From: Gigantopelta aegis
Lineage: Eukaryota > Mollusca > Gastropoda > Neomphalida > Peltospiridae
Direction: 5' to 3'
Assembly (NCBI RefSeq): GCF_016097555.1
Contig: NC_054706.1
Span: forward strand, 25,994,736-26,058,735
Length of the DNA: 64,000 nucleotides
The position numbers and the translations under genes are program-made. Numbering within the stretch: the first letter of the stretch is position 1; each line of letters opens with the position of its first letter. The notes under the pieces are model-generated. The model worked only from the letters and a program-made list of their open reading frames with translations. It was not told the origin of the DNA and made no database searches. Shown piece by piece: positions 1-13,600 of this stretch.

Positions 1-95
1 CAGGTAATCATTTACTGTTTCACAATAACAGGTAATTATTAACTATTTCACAATGACAAGTAATCATTTACCGGTTCACAATGACAGGTAAGTAT
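1..95 (+). repeat. End of intron 1 minisatellite (28-bp unit), cut by window edge
   Basis: About three and a half copies of a 28-bp unit, of the form TTTCACAATGACAGGTAATC plus a short AT-rich spacer. The same array follows exon 1 at 46,933 and 54,957, so the window begins inside intron 1 of the choline transporter. The last unit reads ACAG followed by GTAAGTAT, a stronger donor consensus than the other units. Confidence 0.9.
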
Positions 96-124
96 ATAAA
101 AAATAGCTATAAATATGATCTTTT

Positions 125-500
125 ATACAGGAATAAATGAATGATGAATGAATAAAAGAAAGACTCAATGAATGAATAAATGAATGAAATAATAAAGATG
201 AAAGAAAGAAAGAAAGAATGAATGAATGAACGATTGAATGAGTGAAAGGATCATGCAAAAAAGAAGAAAGAAAGAAAGAATGACTACTGTTTTTTATCGT
301 ACTTTCTTTTAGCGCAATGGGTGAGTGGAAAATAAATGAGTGTATGAAAGAATGAATGAGTAAATGAATGAATGAATGAAATAATGAATGAATGAACGAA
401 TACATTAATTTTCTTCTATTTTTTATATCAGCGTCACGGGTTGGTGGAGAAAGAATGAAAGAACGAATGAACGAAAGAAAGAAAGAAAGAAAGAACAAAT
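125..500. repeat. (GAAT)n/(GAAA)n simple repeat before exon 2
   Basis: Interrupted tetranucleotide runs of GAAT and GAAA type fill the end of intron 1. The same tract is shorter in the left duplicated arm (47,520–47,720) and similar in the right arm (54,520–54,910, reverse strand). Open frames on the opposite strand here are only translations of the repeat. Confidence 0.85.
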
Positions 501-533
501 AAATCCTGTATTTTTCTCGTATTTTTGTTTCAG

Positions 534-641
534 CGACATGGGTCGGTGGCGGCTTCATCAACGGATCAGCGGAGGCTGTGGTCAAAGATGGGTTGGTGTG
601 GTGCCAGGCGCCACTCGGATATGGCATCGCCCTCATGTTCG
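534..641 (+). CDS. SLC5A7: Choline transporter exon 2
   Basis: 108 bp, preceded by TTTGTTTCAG and followed by GTAAGT. It encodes [20 protein letters not shown] and then a segment ending GYGIALMF, the second membrane helix region of SSS transporters. It completes a split Ala codon from exon 1 and leaves one base for a Gly codon in exon 3. The NGS tripeptide matches the NGT of human CHT1 in position. This exon is present three times in the window; see 47,753 and 54,383. Confidence 0.95.
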
Positions 642-3600
642 GTAAGTTTCTTACTAATTAAAGCAGCAATGTCGGGAATACGTTTTTAAATCATTGACAC
701 TAATTCCAGAGTTATCTACCTTCTTAAAACCTCTGTACAGCGTATCTGATTCAAATGAACAGCTTTTTTTTTTTCCTTAGAATATTTAGGTGTTTATGTA
801 CATCCAATGTAAGCTCACAGTTTCTTGATTAGTATATATCCATGTATACACATCCAGTGTAAACTCACAGGCTTTTTATTAGTATATATCCATGTATGTA
901 ATCCAGTGTGATCTGTGTCATCCTAATGTGTTTAGCGGAGGCGAATCCAGGATTTTGTAGTGGGGTTGGGGCACACAATTCTAAAAAAAAAAAAAAAAAA
1001 ATTGGTTTTTATTGAAGGCAAATGAGCTCAACTCCCAAAGGGAACGAGATCTATTAGGGTATTTTTGGGCATGCTGCCCAGAATTAAAAAAAACAAAAAA
1101 AAAACATGCTCAGAATCGCGTTTTCAGGGCATCTTGTACATGTATACTGTGGATGCTGAATAAAACAAACCCCGTGAAAGTCATTAAAAGGGCACGTCAA
1201 ATGAGCTAGGGGCGGGTGGATCACGGAATTTGGAATAAATTTTTTAGTAAAATTTCAAAAACGCCTAAGTCCTACGGAGAATAACCTGCATCCTAACCAT
1301 GTCCGAACTAAGAAATTAAAACCAAAAGTATTTTTGAATGCTCGGCCTAAGAGCAGTTTCACGGGAAAGGTTGCATAAAGAGTCTCACTGGGACCCAAAA
1401 ATGAACTATGCAGCATTCTATAAAAAACAACATTTTTAAAAAGCAATATGACTAGTGAAATGTTTTATAAACAATTCGACCTACAGCTGTTACGGTTTAT
1501 AAAATAATCAGTGATATGATTACATGCACAACATAAAAATATGAGGACACATAGGTACAGCATAATCATAAGCTTTTATGTGATACATTTCTAAAGATAA
1601 ACTAAGGTGTTTTTAAAAAAGATAGGAAACTGTTAAGAGTAACAATGTTTTCATTAATAAGACCAAGGATTTTAAATTTTCTGATTATTTTTGGTAATAT
1701 TTTAGCAATATTCTTCTATTTAAAAATGATTTATGTTAAACAGAAACCATTAAATACTAATCTTCAAACAAAATGTCTATAACTGAATTAGAAAAGAAAT
1801 TTCAATATGTTTTTTTAGAATACTAGTTAAAAATAATGTTGATTGCATTAGTATTAGCAGTAATATAAGCTTTCAAACATTGCAGTGTGAAAATGGCAAT
1901 TTCGTTTAGGAGGGGACATTTTTTTTTAACATTTAGATTTCAGTTAAATAAACTGAGACTGCTCTTAATCTTTTTAAAATGTTTAATTCATAATTGTATT
2001 AGGAAATAATATTTGATATGAATCTGCATGTAATGGTGTAATTAGATAATTAACATTGAAAGATTACCTGTCATTCATATGTACACTGCTGCATACAAGA
2101 CACACAATCTACTTAGCTTGTAATGTCCTTATTTGCCAGCTTTATTTTGTAATATTTGGATTTTACGTCCTGCAACTGTGGCAGAATAAAAGGCTCATGT
2201 CCTTCAACCGTTAAAGGCCCAAGAAAGATGAAACAACTTTCTAAGCACTCCACTCCGACAGTCTGTTAGGACCTTGTCCGTGGCCATTTAACTGTTGATG
2301 TCACTTTACACTCATGAAGGAATTTCATACAAATATGATCACCTTCAAGCACTTTACACTTGCATTGTCAAGGATTCTAGATTATGGTAGTCCCACTTCC
2401 ATGGATAGTGATATTCAATGTTGGGCTAGTAAATAATTACTATTGCCATGCCCGACGGCTAGTGAATTATTTCTGGTCAAATGTTGCAGTTAAGTCTATT
2501 TTGTAAATATGAATATCCTGCCCCCATCCCATCTCCCAATGTTAGTGTTTTTGAGTTCTATCTCCCTCTTTAGGTGTTATATCCGATTATTACTAGTATT
2601 TAGTAAAATTATATTAACTTACAGTAAAGTAGGGCTAGATAATTTTTAATTGTGGCTAGTACATTTTTAAAAATCACTGATCCCATGGCTAGTGGATTTT
2701 ATAAAAATTCTAGAAGCCCTGATTGTGTATTGGTTATTCGTCCAATGTAATAACCCTCGTCATAGTAAAGTATTCTTAAAAAACATCAGATTCTGTAATA
2801 ATATGAACTGACCTGCATTAATCAGCCACCTGTATTAAACAACCACCTGCGTTAAAAGGCCAAGTTAATACATGTCCTCCTTATAGTGAATGTTTAACAC
2901 AGTTTGACTGTATTTATACGCATGGTAGAATAAAGAACCAAAATTGATCACTGCACAACTTTCCAAGTGTGACAGAATAATAAACAAAGCTGACATCTCT
3001 CAGTCAAACCCACTAACACCTGCAGATTGTCAACAAATGTCTCAGACTTCCATACAAGTCACATGTACATAGCAACACCCAGACATGTCACTATCAAATC
3101 TGCTCAGCTTTAACATGTTGTAAAATGTCCTTTCCGGAACTCGAACATTGTGACGTAAAAGTACCACTACAACAGTGAATTAATAGTTAATTTTAAATGA
3201 ATTTAAATCATACATATAAGCATGTTGGGTTTTGGGGTGGGTTTTTTAATTATCTCAATAATGCATCATATCTCACAACCCTTTTACAAAAAATCTATCA
3301 AACAAACTTCATATATATTATGAAATTGGTATAGAATTGTATTTTGTATCCATTCAAGTAAATATATTGATAATGTAATGAAAGCACTTTGCAAAAAGAT
3401 ATTTAAATATACATGTTAAAATTGTGTTTAGGAGGGGACATTTTGTTTAACATGCAAACATTTTTGTATTTACAGAACTACAATTCACACAAACACAATA
3501 ATTATACAAATTAGTTTTTGTAGGCTATTATGCATGTACTATATGATTAAAGTTTTGTAACCTGCCTGTATATATTTATTTGACCCATGTTTAGGAGGGG

Positions 3601-6600
3601 ACATTTTTTAACGAAAATTTTTAGGCTCTATGTTACAGTAAATATCTCAAAGTAAATAACAAAGTTACATCGATTTTTGTTCTCGTCACAACTGTAGGTG
3701 TCTATTGTGATTATAGTAATACAAAAATAATTGTTGTAAAATGTTATTTGAATTATTTATAGGTCAATGTTCATAACAGGACATCTTCAATTTTTTTTTA
3801 ACAGAAAACAGGGTTAGTTCTTTAAAATACTGTAAATTTATAACACAACCTCCAGTTTTGATATGGTTGGTAAAAAAATGTTTACCAGTAGTTTAGTATT
3901 CAAATAAATAAAAATAAAAGTATCTATTTCACATTACATTATTATTAAAATAGTGATGGAATAATGCAAAAATGCAAATGAGACTCGTAAATGTGTTATT
4001 TTGATATATAAATATTCACTACTTGATGAAAAATCAAGTTATTGCAATAATATTTGGTTTGTAGATTGCTATACCATTCAAACAGGTACCTATAAAATTT
4101 CAGTAGAATAGAGCTTTAAATATTAAAGTTATGAAAATTTTATTCCAATCAACGAGCAGTGCAACCTTTCCCGTGAAACTGCCCCTAGAAGGTTTTAAGG
4201 TGATTTGAGCAAGTGAACGGGCGCCAAAGGGTCCGCCACTGTCAGTGGAGCTGACAGCTTTGGCCCCCCCCTCCGGGCCACTCTTGGCGAGTGCTTCGGT
4301 CGAGTAGATGGGGGCAGCGACGCAGAAGGAACCGCCCCCGGTGGTTGAGCCACCGGCTTTGGATCCCCCTGCACCGCCCCTGTCGGTCTCGTCCTCCTCT
4401 TCGGAACAGGTGGGGCCGCTCCTGGCGGTTGAGCCGCCAAGTTAGGCCCCCCCCCCCCCCCGGGTAGTCTTAGGTCACCTCCTCCTTCTTCTACTGGTCG
4501 ATCGCCGCGGTTTGTCAATGCCGTAACACAGCGTGACAATCGCCCAAGCACGCGCAGCACAGCCCCAAGGGTGGGGGTGGGGGGGGGGGGGAGAGAAATC
4601 ACCACGTTCTCACAACACAACTTCATTGTACCAGAGTCAGTGTAGAAGTGCCCCTAGATCCGTCAATGTATAAAGACTGAAGAAAATTCGAGTGACCGTT
4701 TGAGGTTTTGTACTGAATGGCCATGATGGTATCTAACCAATATTCAGAGGCTGATCTGGGAGTGGCGGGCAGGGGCCCAGGCCACCCTAAATTTGCGACA
4801 GTTATATATTTTATTATATATTAATTTTCATTTTTTTACGACCCCCCTCAAAACCTCCCCCAAAGTTCCCTTGGCATTTAGCCTCATGTCATTGGGAGCC
4901 CCTAAATGGATTTTCTGGATCCGCCACTGATTAAACAAGAAAAGCGGGTTTCCTTTCTTTCTACCTTCGAAGAAGAGAATAGCCCCTGTGACGTCACTCA
5001 ACCAACAACAAATTCTAAACTAAAAACAATTTCTTCGAGTATTATCTTTGCCCCAACATTTCCTTTTTATGTCCCCAACTGCAATTCTATAGACTATTCA
5101 ATATGCGACTGTCTCTCCAAGAAAGCCGACAGACAGTGGTCATGCGGATAATTTCACATTAGTAGAATTTTTAATTGGAAAAAAAGATGACATCTCGACA
5201 GGTTAATGGCAAAAATAGCACTCTAAGAAATGAAGTTCTTCTAAATGTATGTCATTATGTAACGGTCTACAGGATGATAGGTAATGGGTTCGGATCCCAG
5301 TCGAGGCATGGGATTTTTAATCCAGATACCGACTCCAAACCCTGAGTGAGTGCTCCGCAAGGCTCAATGGGTAGGTGTAAACCACTTGCACCGACCAGTG
5401 ATCCATAACTGGTTCAACAAAGGCCATGGTTTGTGCTATCCTGCCTGTGGGAAGCGCAAATAAAAGATCCCTTGCTGCTAATCGGAAAGAGTAGCCCATG
5501 TAGTGGCGACAGCGGGTTTCCTCTCAAAATCTGTGTGGTCCTTAACCATATGTCTGACGCCATATAACCGTAAATAAAATGTGTTAAGTCCGTCGTTAAA
5601 TAAAACATTTCTTCTTCTTCTTCATTATGTAACAGAAGACTATGGGCTGTAAGAAAAAATAACAGTTGGCAATCGACCATCGTGTTTACATTAAATGTTT
5701 AGTATAGCAATTTTGGACATCACGTTTCGTATCATACGCCATTTTAAAAGTAAAGCAAATATTAAAATGAAACTTGTACTATCAACAGGCCTACACAACA
5801 CAATAAGCTGTTCTGCACTGCATACTTTTCGGCTATTCAACTTCAAAAAGTGGACTTAAAACAAAAGAAGACAAAAGTGTCCGCTAGGTTCATATTCGAC
5901 CCTCCCCCATATGCAAATTACGCTACGCCCCTGTACATTAATTCTTTCTTTTTTTGTCTGTCATTTTTATTACAATCAAACTTAGCATATGTTATGCACC
6001 TAATTCGTAAAACGAATAATTTATTTGTGAAAAGATGAGGCGCGGAGGAGGTACTGGGGTACGTGTTAACTGGATTAGTGCCATATTGTCCTACATGTGA
6101 ACGAAGGACGATGTTGTGTAGTTCGTCACCAAAGAGGCTGGGGCGGTCCCATTATCCTACAACAACAAGAAACCAATCACAAATATCCTGAACACTCCCA
6201 ACTCTTCCTCCAAAAACCTCAACAACAACCCCACAACAACAAACAAACAAAACCAAACCCAAAACAACAAGTTTGTTTTGTTTAACGACACCACTAGAGC
6301 ACATTGATTTATTAGTCATCGGCTATTGGATGTCAAACATTTAGTAATTTTCTTAGAAAGGAAACCCGATACATTTTTCTATTTGTAGTAAGGGATCTTT
6401 TATATGCACCATCCCACAGACAGGATAACACATATACCATTGGGTTTTTTTTATATACCAGTCGTAGTGCACTGGTGGAAACGATAAATAGCCCAATGGA
6501 CCCACCGACGGGGATCAATGTCAGACCGACAGCGCTTCAAGTGAGCGCTTTACCAAAGCAACACAGAAGACCGGCCACACAAACAAATACCCCCCTAAAA

Positions 6601-9600
6601 AAAAACCCAAAACAAACACAACAACAACAACAACAACAACAACCAACAAACCCCCCCAAAAAAAAAAAAAAACCCCCAACAAAAAACACACAGGAAAACA
6701 TAAACAACCCCAACCCCAAACAACAACAACAACAGCGACAGCAGCAGCAGCAACAACAACACACACGTACACATAAACACCCATCGGTGATTAGTATTTT
6801 ATAAGGGTATGCCATTGTTATTTCTCTACAGGTGGGTTTTTCTTCGCTAAGAAAATGCGTTTTCGCGAGTACAGCACCATGCTGGATCCGTTCGAGAGGA
6901 AGTTTGGCAGCGTGGTGGCCATGCTGCTCTACCTACCAGCACTGGCCGGCGAGATATTCTGGTCTGGAGCCATACTCAACGCACTGGGTGAGTATTGGGT
7001 GAGAACTGTATTAGTACCAGGTGAGTACTTGTTGAGTACTGCTTGAGCACTGGTTGATAACTGGGTGAGTACTAGTTGAGTACTGGGTGTGTACTGGTTG
7101 ACAACTGGGTAAGCACTAGTGGAGCACTGGTTGAGTACTAGGTGAGCACTGGGTGAGCACTGATGGAGTACTGGGTGACCACTGAGTGAGTACTGGGTGA
7201 GCACTGGTTGACAACTGGTTAACAACTGGGTGAGCACTGGTTGACTATTGGTTGAGCACTGGTTGACAACTGGGTGAGTACTAGTTGACTACTGGGTGAG
7301 TACTAGTTGACTACTGGGTGAGTACTAGTTGACTACTGGGTGACAACTGGGAGACTACTGGTTGAGCACTGGTTGACAACTGCGTGAACACTGGTTGACA
7401 ACTGGGTGAGCACTGGTTGACAACTGGGTGAGCACTGGTTGACTACTGGGTGAGAACTGGTTGAAAACTGGGTGAGTACTAGCTGACTACTGGGTGAGTA
7501 CTAGTTGACTACTGGGTGAGCACTAGTTGACTACTGGTTGAGCACTGATTGACAACTGCGTGAGCACTGGTTGACTACTGGGTGAGTACTAGTTGACTAC
7601 TGGGTGAGTACTAGTTGACTACTGGGTGAGTCCTAGTTGACTACTGGGTGAGCACTGGGTGACTATTGGTTGAGTACTAGTTGACTACTGGGTGAGTACT
7701 AGTTGACTACTGGGTGAGTACTAGTTGACTACTGGGTGACTATTGGGTGAGTACTAGTTGACTACTGGTTGAGTACTGTTTGACAAATGGGTGAGCACTG
7801 GTTGACTACTGAATGAGTACTATTTGACTACTGGTTCAGCACTGGGTGACAACTGCATGAGCACTGGTTGACAACTGGTTGAACACTGGGTGACTACTGG
7901 TTCAGCACTGGTTGGCAACTGCATGAGCACTGGTTGACAACTGGGTGAGCACTGGGTGACTACTGGTTGACAACTGCGTGAGCACTGGTTGACTACTGGT
8001 TGAGCACTGGTTGACAACTCGGTGAGCACTGGGTGACTACTGGTTCAGCACTGGTTGGCAACTGCATGAGCACTGGTTGACAGCTGGGTGAGTACTAGTT
8101 GACTACTGGGTGAGCACTGGTTGACTACTGGGTGAGTCCTAGTTGACTACTGGGTGAGTACAAGTTGACTACTGGGTGAGTACTGGTTGACAACTGGGTG
8201 AGTCCTAGTTGACTACTGGGTGAGTACAAGTTGACTACTGGGGTACTAGATGACTACTGGGTGAGTACTAGGTGACTACTGGGTGACCACTGGTTGACAC
8301 CTGGGTGAGCAGTGGTTGAGAACTGGGCGAGTACTAGTTGACTACTGGGTGAGTACTAATTGACTACTGGGTGAGTACTAGTTGACTACTGAGTACTGGG
8401 TGAGTACTAGTTGACTACTGGGTGAGCACTGGGTGACTACTGGTTGACAACTGCGTGAGCACTGGTTGACTACTGGGTGAGTACTAGTTGACTACTTGGT
8501 GAGTACTAGTTGACTACTGGGTGAGCACTGGGTGACTATTGGGCGAGTACTAGTTGATCTGACTACTGGTTGAGCACTGGTTGACAACTGCATGAGCACT
8601 GGTTGACAACTATGTAAGTACTGGTTGACTACTGGGTAAGTATTGGTTGACTACTGGGTAAGTACTAGTTGAGCACTGGGTGGATTTGTTCTATTTTAAG
8701 CTGTTACTCCTGGACTACAGCTTTTGACGAGTACATTGATTGTGGTTTGGTTTTCACCAGGTGGTACGCTGGCGGTCATCCTCGACCTGCAGATGAGCAT
8801 CTCCGTGATCATCTCGGCGGCCATCAGCCTCCTGTACACGCTGGCGGGCGGACTCTACTCCGTCGCCTACACCGACGTCATCCAGCTCATCCTCATGTTT
8901 ATAGGACTGGTAAGTAAACGTTTGGTTTGTTTAACCTCACCACTAGGGCACATTTATTTATCAATCATCGGCCAGTGGATTTCAAGCATTTGGTAATTTT
9001 GATAAATAGTCTTAGAGAGAGAATCCGCTACAGTTTTCCATTAATAGCAAGGGATGTTTTATATGATTCATCTAACAGACAGTATAGCACACGCCAGTCA
9101 TGGCGCACTGGCTGGTATGAGATATAGCCCAATGGGTCCACCGACGGGGATCGATCCTAGGCCGACCAAACATCAGGCGAGCTCTTTACCACTGGGCTAC
9201 GTCCCGCCCAGGCTAGTAATTCACCGAGACACCAGAATCGGTGGTGTAGTGGTTGAGCTATCGGACATAAGACTGGTAGGTACTGGGTTCGTATCTCGGT
9301 AACAGTATGGGGGTTGGTAAGTGATTGACTCATGGTATAAAAATAGGAAATGACCTGTATAGGGACAACAATATATAAAAATGAATACAATTGTTAAGTG
9401 CACTATTAATGAGCGTACTGATATTAAATATACATCTATATAAATACGACCCTATTTTGTTTTGGATGTCTTTATTAGTATCACCCATATGGTTAAAAAT
9501 ATCTCGGTACATATCAAAGTGATACGCAAAATGGGAGGTAACTCCTCGACGTCACACGATGACAATATTACAGGAACGTCAACCAAACGAGTTGACTGAT

Positions 9601-10593
9601 ATAATTTAAAGGGACAGACCCTAGGATCAACCCGTGAAAATTAACACTAAGTTTAGTTAATCTACAAACTGGTAACACATTTGCATAAAGTTACGATTGA
9701 GTAAAACATGAGTCTGTGACTTTGAAATGGTGAAATACCCTCTAAAATAGACTAAAACTCCACAACTGTTACTTCTTATACGCACATGCGTTTTTAAAAA
9801 TATGAGAAATGCAGTTTGTGATGTTAAAAACACCAGGATGACCAAAAACACTTCGAATGTACGGAAATTGATAATCTAAACCACAAAATCTTAATAAAGT
9901 ATGATTTCAGTTATTAAAAACGGCTATAATAGTCAAAAATATACCTTAGTGTTTAAAACCTACGGTGATGTCCCTTTAAGATCGACCATGGGTAATAAAC
10001 ATGATATTAAACTAGCTACCATTTCGCATCATGTTTATGTCCATCGTGAAATAATGTTCATTGTCACTCGCTAAACTGAAAATTATTTCATTCGGGAGAT
10101 AAACATGATACGAAATTAAAGTTCGTTTAATATCCTATAATGAATACACTGTTTATGTTTAATTAAATTTTAGTGGCTGAGTATTCCATTCGCTTTGACG
10201 AACGACAACGTGCCGGCTATCACCACCAACTCCAGCGCTGTGTGGGTTAAAGAGCTGACGACTGCAGACATCGGAGTTTACGTTGATACAGGGTTACTCC
10301 TCATTTTTGGTGGAATTCCATGGCAGGTAAGACGCAATTTCCGACTAGAATACCTTTGAAGTGTACTGTTTTCAGTAACCTCACGGACATGTCCATGGAT
10401 AAATGTCTTCTGATGTCACAGCCTACTGTAAACATGATATGTCATCAAGGCAAATGAATTGAAGAAGCAATGCAGAAAAATAACATTTATTTATTTTTTA
10501 ACCATTATTTTCCATGTCAAGGATTACTAGTATTTAAATCTCCCCCCGAACCACTCCTGCTTTTTCTGTATCTGTCTGTCTGTAGGTTAGTTA

Positions 10594-10635
<42 letters not shown>

Positions 10636-13600
10636 CCTCCCTCTCTCCCCCCTCTCTCTCTATCTCCCTCCCTACACAGGCTCTCTCTCGGAGTCTCTTG
10701 ATCTCTTACTCCTCTCTGGGATTCTCTCTCGCAATCATCCAGTCTCTCTCTCCTTTAAAAATGTAGCAATGTTCAAACACTTGAAAGGTGGTGTGGTGGA
10801 TTGTCGCAGAAATAATGTTCCCATACATTTCAACAATGTTCGTTGGTCTGCGGTGATATAAACGAGCTTTTTCTGGGAACCAGCTAGACTCTACCAAGTG
10901 GCTGCGTTGCTCGGCCTCCTGAAAATGAGTCGTCCGCCAAGCAGCCAGCGGGAAAGCAGTAGGGGCTGGATTTATGAAGCCTGTTTTTCTTAAACGCAGG
11001 TGTTTAAGCATTGTAAATGTATGTAGTTACAAGCAAGTAAGACATAAACAGGCTTTGTAAGTTCACGTGTTGGTGTATATGTCCTAAATGTAACAGTCGG
11101 ACTACACGCACGCACCGCATCCAGTCTATATGAGCCTTTAACAATTGCGCTGGGTTCAGCCAACCAGAGCTGAAAAACGTTCGCTAGAGTGGTTATATAC
11201 GCTTCACCTTAAACACTGGAACTACGCGGGGAACCAGTCAAATAATTCGCGACATTTGCTGAACACAGGGTGAATCACTCAGTTACTGCCATTTTCCAAC
11301 GTCTATGCATAAGCTTACGAGGGGGGGGGGGGGGCAGGGCAGGGGGCAATGGGCAACATCCACCCTAGTGCTGGAGCAAATCCTCAAATTCGGGCAAAAA
11401 TTAAACAGACATTCGGCAAAAACGTGCTTACCTGAGACCTCTTTATCATGTACTTCGATCATTCTACCCTCAAAATTAGGTGTAATCCATGTAAAAATCC
11501 TCTTTGGTAGTAATGCTAATATGAATAAATGTTGCTATCCAGATTCGGGCACTATGTCTTAATTCGGGCCAAAGCCAGCTTCCCCCTGCTAATATAAAAT
11601 CTGTTAAATATTCCTTCTAATTATTTGGTTATATATGTTACATGAAAACCATTTCTCCCATGTTTTTCCAAAGGTTTATTTTCAACGAGTGTTGTCAGCA
11701 AGAAGCCCGTCTGTGGCGCAGGGTCTGTCCTTCGTTGCCGCCTTCGGCTGCGTTGCCATGGCAATACCAGCAGTACTTATAGGAGTAATAGCTGCTGAAG
11801 CAGGTATGACGTATCTGTGTACTCTAGTGTTAAACACAATACACTTTTAACTTTATATTTGTTTATAAAAAAGTACACGCTATTTCACGGCTGTCGGAAC
11901 TAGAGCAGAAGAAATGGGAAACATTTGCCCTCTCTTTAACTCCAACTATTATATATAATTATTATATAGGCCTCACTTAAAGGAACCGAATGTAGATCCA
12001 TTCGTAACCAAGAGCGGATTGTAGAACCAAGGTACCACCTAGTTTAACGTAACTGGCAAAGGAAGGAAATATTTTATTTATTTAACGACGCACTCAGCAC
12101 ATTTTATTTACGGTTAAACGGCGTCAGACATATGGTTAAGGACCACACTGATATTGAGGGAGGAAACCCACTGCAGCCACTTCATGGGCTACTCTTTTCG
12201 ATTAGGAGCAAGGGATCTTTTATATGCACCATCCCGTAGACAGGATAGAACATACCACGGCCTTTGATGTACCAATCGTGGTGCACTGGCTAGAGCGAAA
12301 AATAGCCCAATGGGCCCACCGACGGGGATCGATTCCAAAACGACCGAGAGCGCTTTACCACTGGGCTACGTTTCGGCCCTAACTGGCCAAGGAGGGGGTG
12401 GGTGGGAGAGGGTGGTGGTTGTGGTGGTGGTGGTGGCAGTGGATTAGTGAAGACAAACGGCGCTTTTAAACTATACAATGATGTGTCTTCGTGCTGTGCC
12501 GCATGGTGGCCTTTGGAACAGCCAACGAAAAGGGTTGGAAAGCAAAACCTCTTCCATGTATAATAAATGCACTTTTTAAATGATGATTTCATCTCAAATT
12601 TGATCAAGCGAACAGATATTTCTCATTTTGTTTCCACAGAATAACGTTACCCTGCATTCACCGCGATAATCTCTGGTTTATTTATGACGTTCGTACTATC
12701 CCTTACACACGAAGGTATCCGACCAGTAATATCGTCCCCACCCTACCTCACGGATAATACAGACTGTCACAAAAGAGCTCTTATGCACAAAGGCAGGCTC
12801 TTCACCCCCCCCCCCCCCCCCTCCCTCCCAGCACTTTACTCTCTTATTATTCTTCCATTTTGTTTTCTAAACTATAAACATTATAATAATTATTATTGCT
12901 GTCATCACTGTTTTGTGTGTTTTTCCCCCACAGACTGGACCAAGACAGAATACACTGGTGACATCCACAACAATACGGAGCTGGTCCTGCCACTGGTTCT
13001 GCGATATCTCTGTCCCAGCTGGGTAGGAGTTATCGGCCTTGGCGCCGTCTCTGCCGCTGTCATGTCGTCGACGGATTCGTCCATGTTGTCTGCCAGCTCC
13101 ATGTTTGCCAACAACGTGTTTTGTCCCATATATAAATTATGCATGTCCAAGATGGTAAGTTTTTAATAATATAGTCTTACAAAAGGCATTAGTGTCTAGA
13201 TCGCCCGAGACGAGATGATTCATCATCACAGGCCTCGGTGGTGTCGTGGTTAAAAGCCATCGGGCATAAGGCTGGTAGGTACAGGGTTCGCAGCCCAGTA
13301 CCGGCTCCCACCCAGAGCGATTTTTAACGACTCAACGGGTAGGTGTAAAGCCACTACACCCTCTTCTCTCTTACTAACCACTAACAATTAACAACTAAGC
13401 CACAGTCTTGGACAGACAGCCCAGATAGCTGTGGTGTCGTGTGTGACTACTACACCCTTTTCTCTCTCACTAGCCACTAACCAACTAACAACTAACACAC
13501 TGTCTTGGACAGACAGCACAGATAGCTGAGGTGTGGTGTGTGACTACTACACCCTCTTCTTTCTCACTAGCCACTAACCAACTAACTACTAACACACTGT

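Larger units (their letters stand above)
642..6831 (+). other. Intron 2, filled with dispersed repeats
   Basis: A 6.2-kb intron. In order it holds unique AT-rich sequence to 1,000; a segment at 1,000–1,230 shared with both duplicated arms; an inverted-repeat-bounded block at 1,345–4,190; a Pro/Gly-rich GC block at 4,195–4,660; a dispersed repeat near 4,740–4,930; SINEs at 5,260–5,622 and 6,268–6,560; and a C/A-rich low-complexity tract at 6,590–6,780. I see no coding exon of another gene in it. Confidence 0.8.

Noticed and set aside
76-636. 186-residue minus-strand frame opposite exon 2
   Set aside because: It is the translation of the reverse strand of exon 2 and of GAAT/GAAA repeats; the same happens at 47,466–47,855 and 54,388–54,971.
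6475-6815. Gln/Pro-, Val- and Cys-rich frames on both strands
   Set aside because: Low-complexity CAA/CCC tract translated in several frames.
6929-8029. Ser/Gln/Pro repeat 'proteins' on the minus strand of intron 3
   Set aside because: Reverse translation of the 11-bp minisatellite; no independent coding evidence.
13200-13360. tRNA gene in intron 7
   Set aside because: Has A/B-box-like sequence but no cloverleaf with anticodon stem; it is a SINE head, as are the similar sequences at 9,240, 29,580, 41,020 and 44,204.
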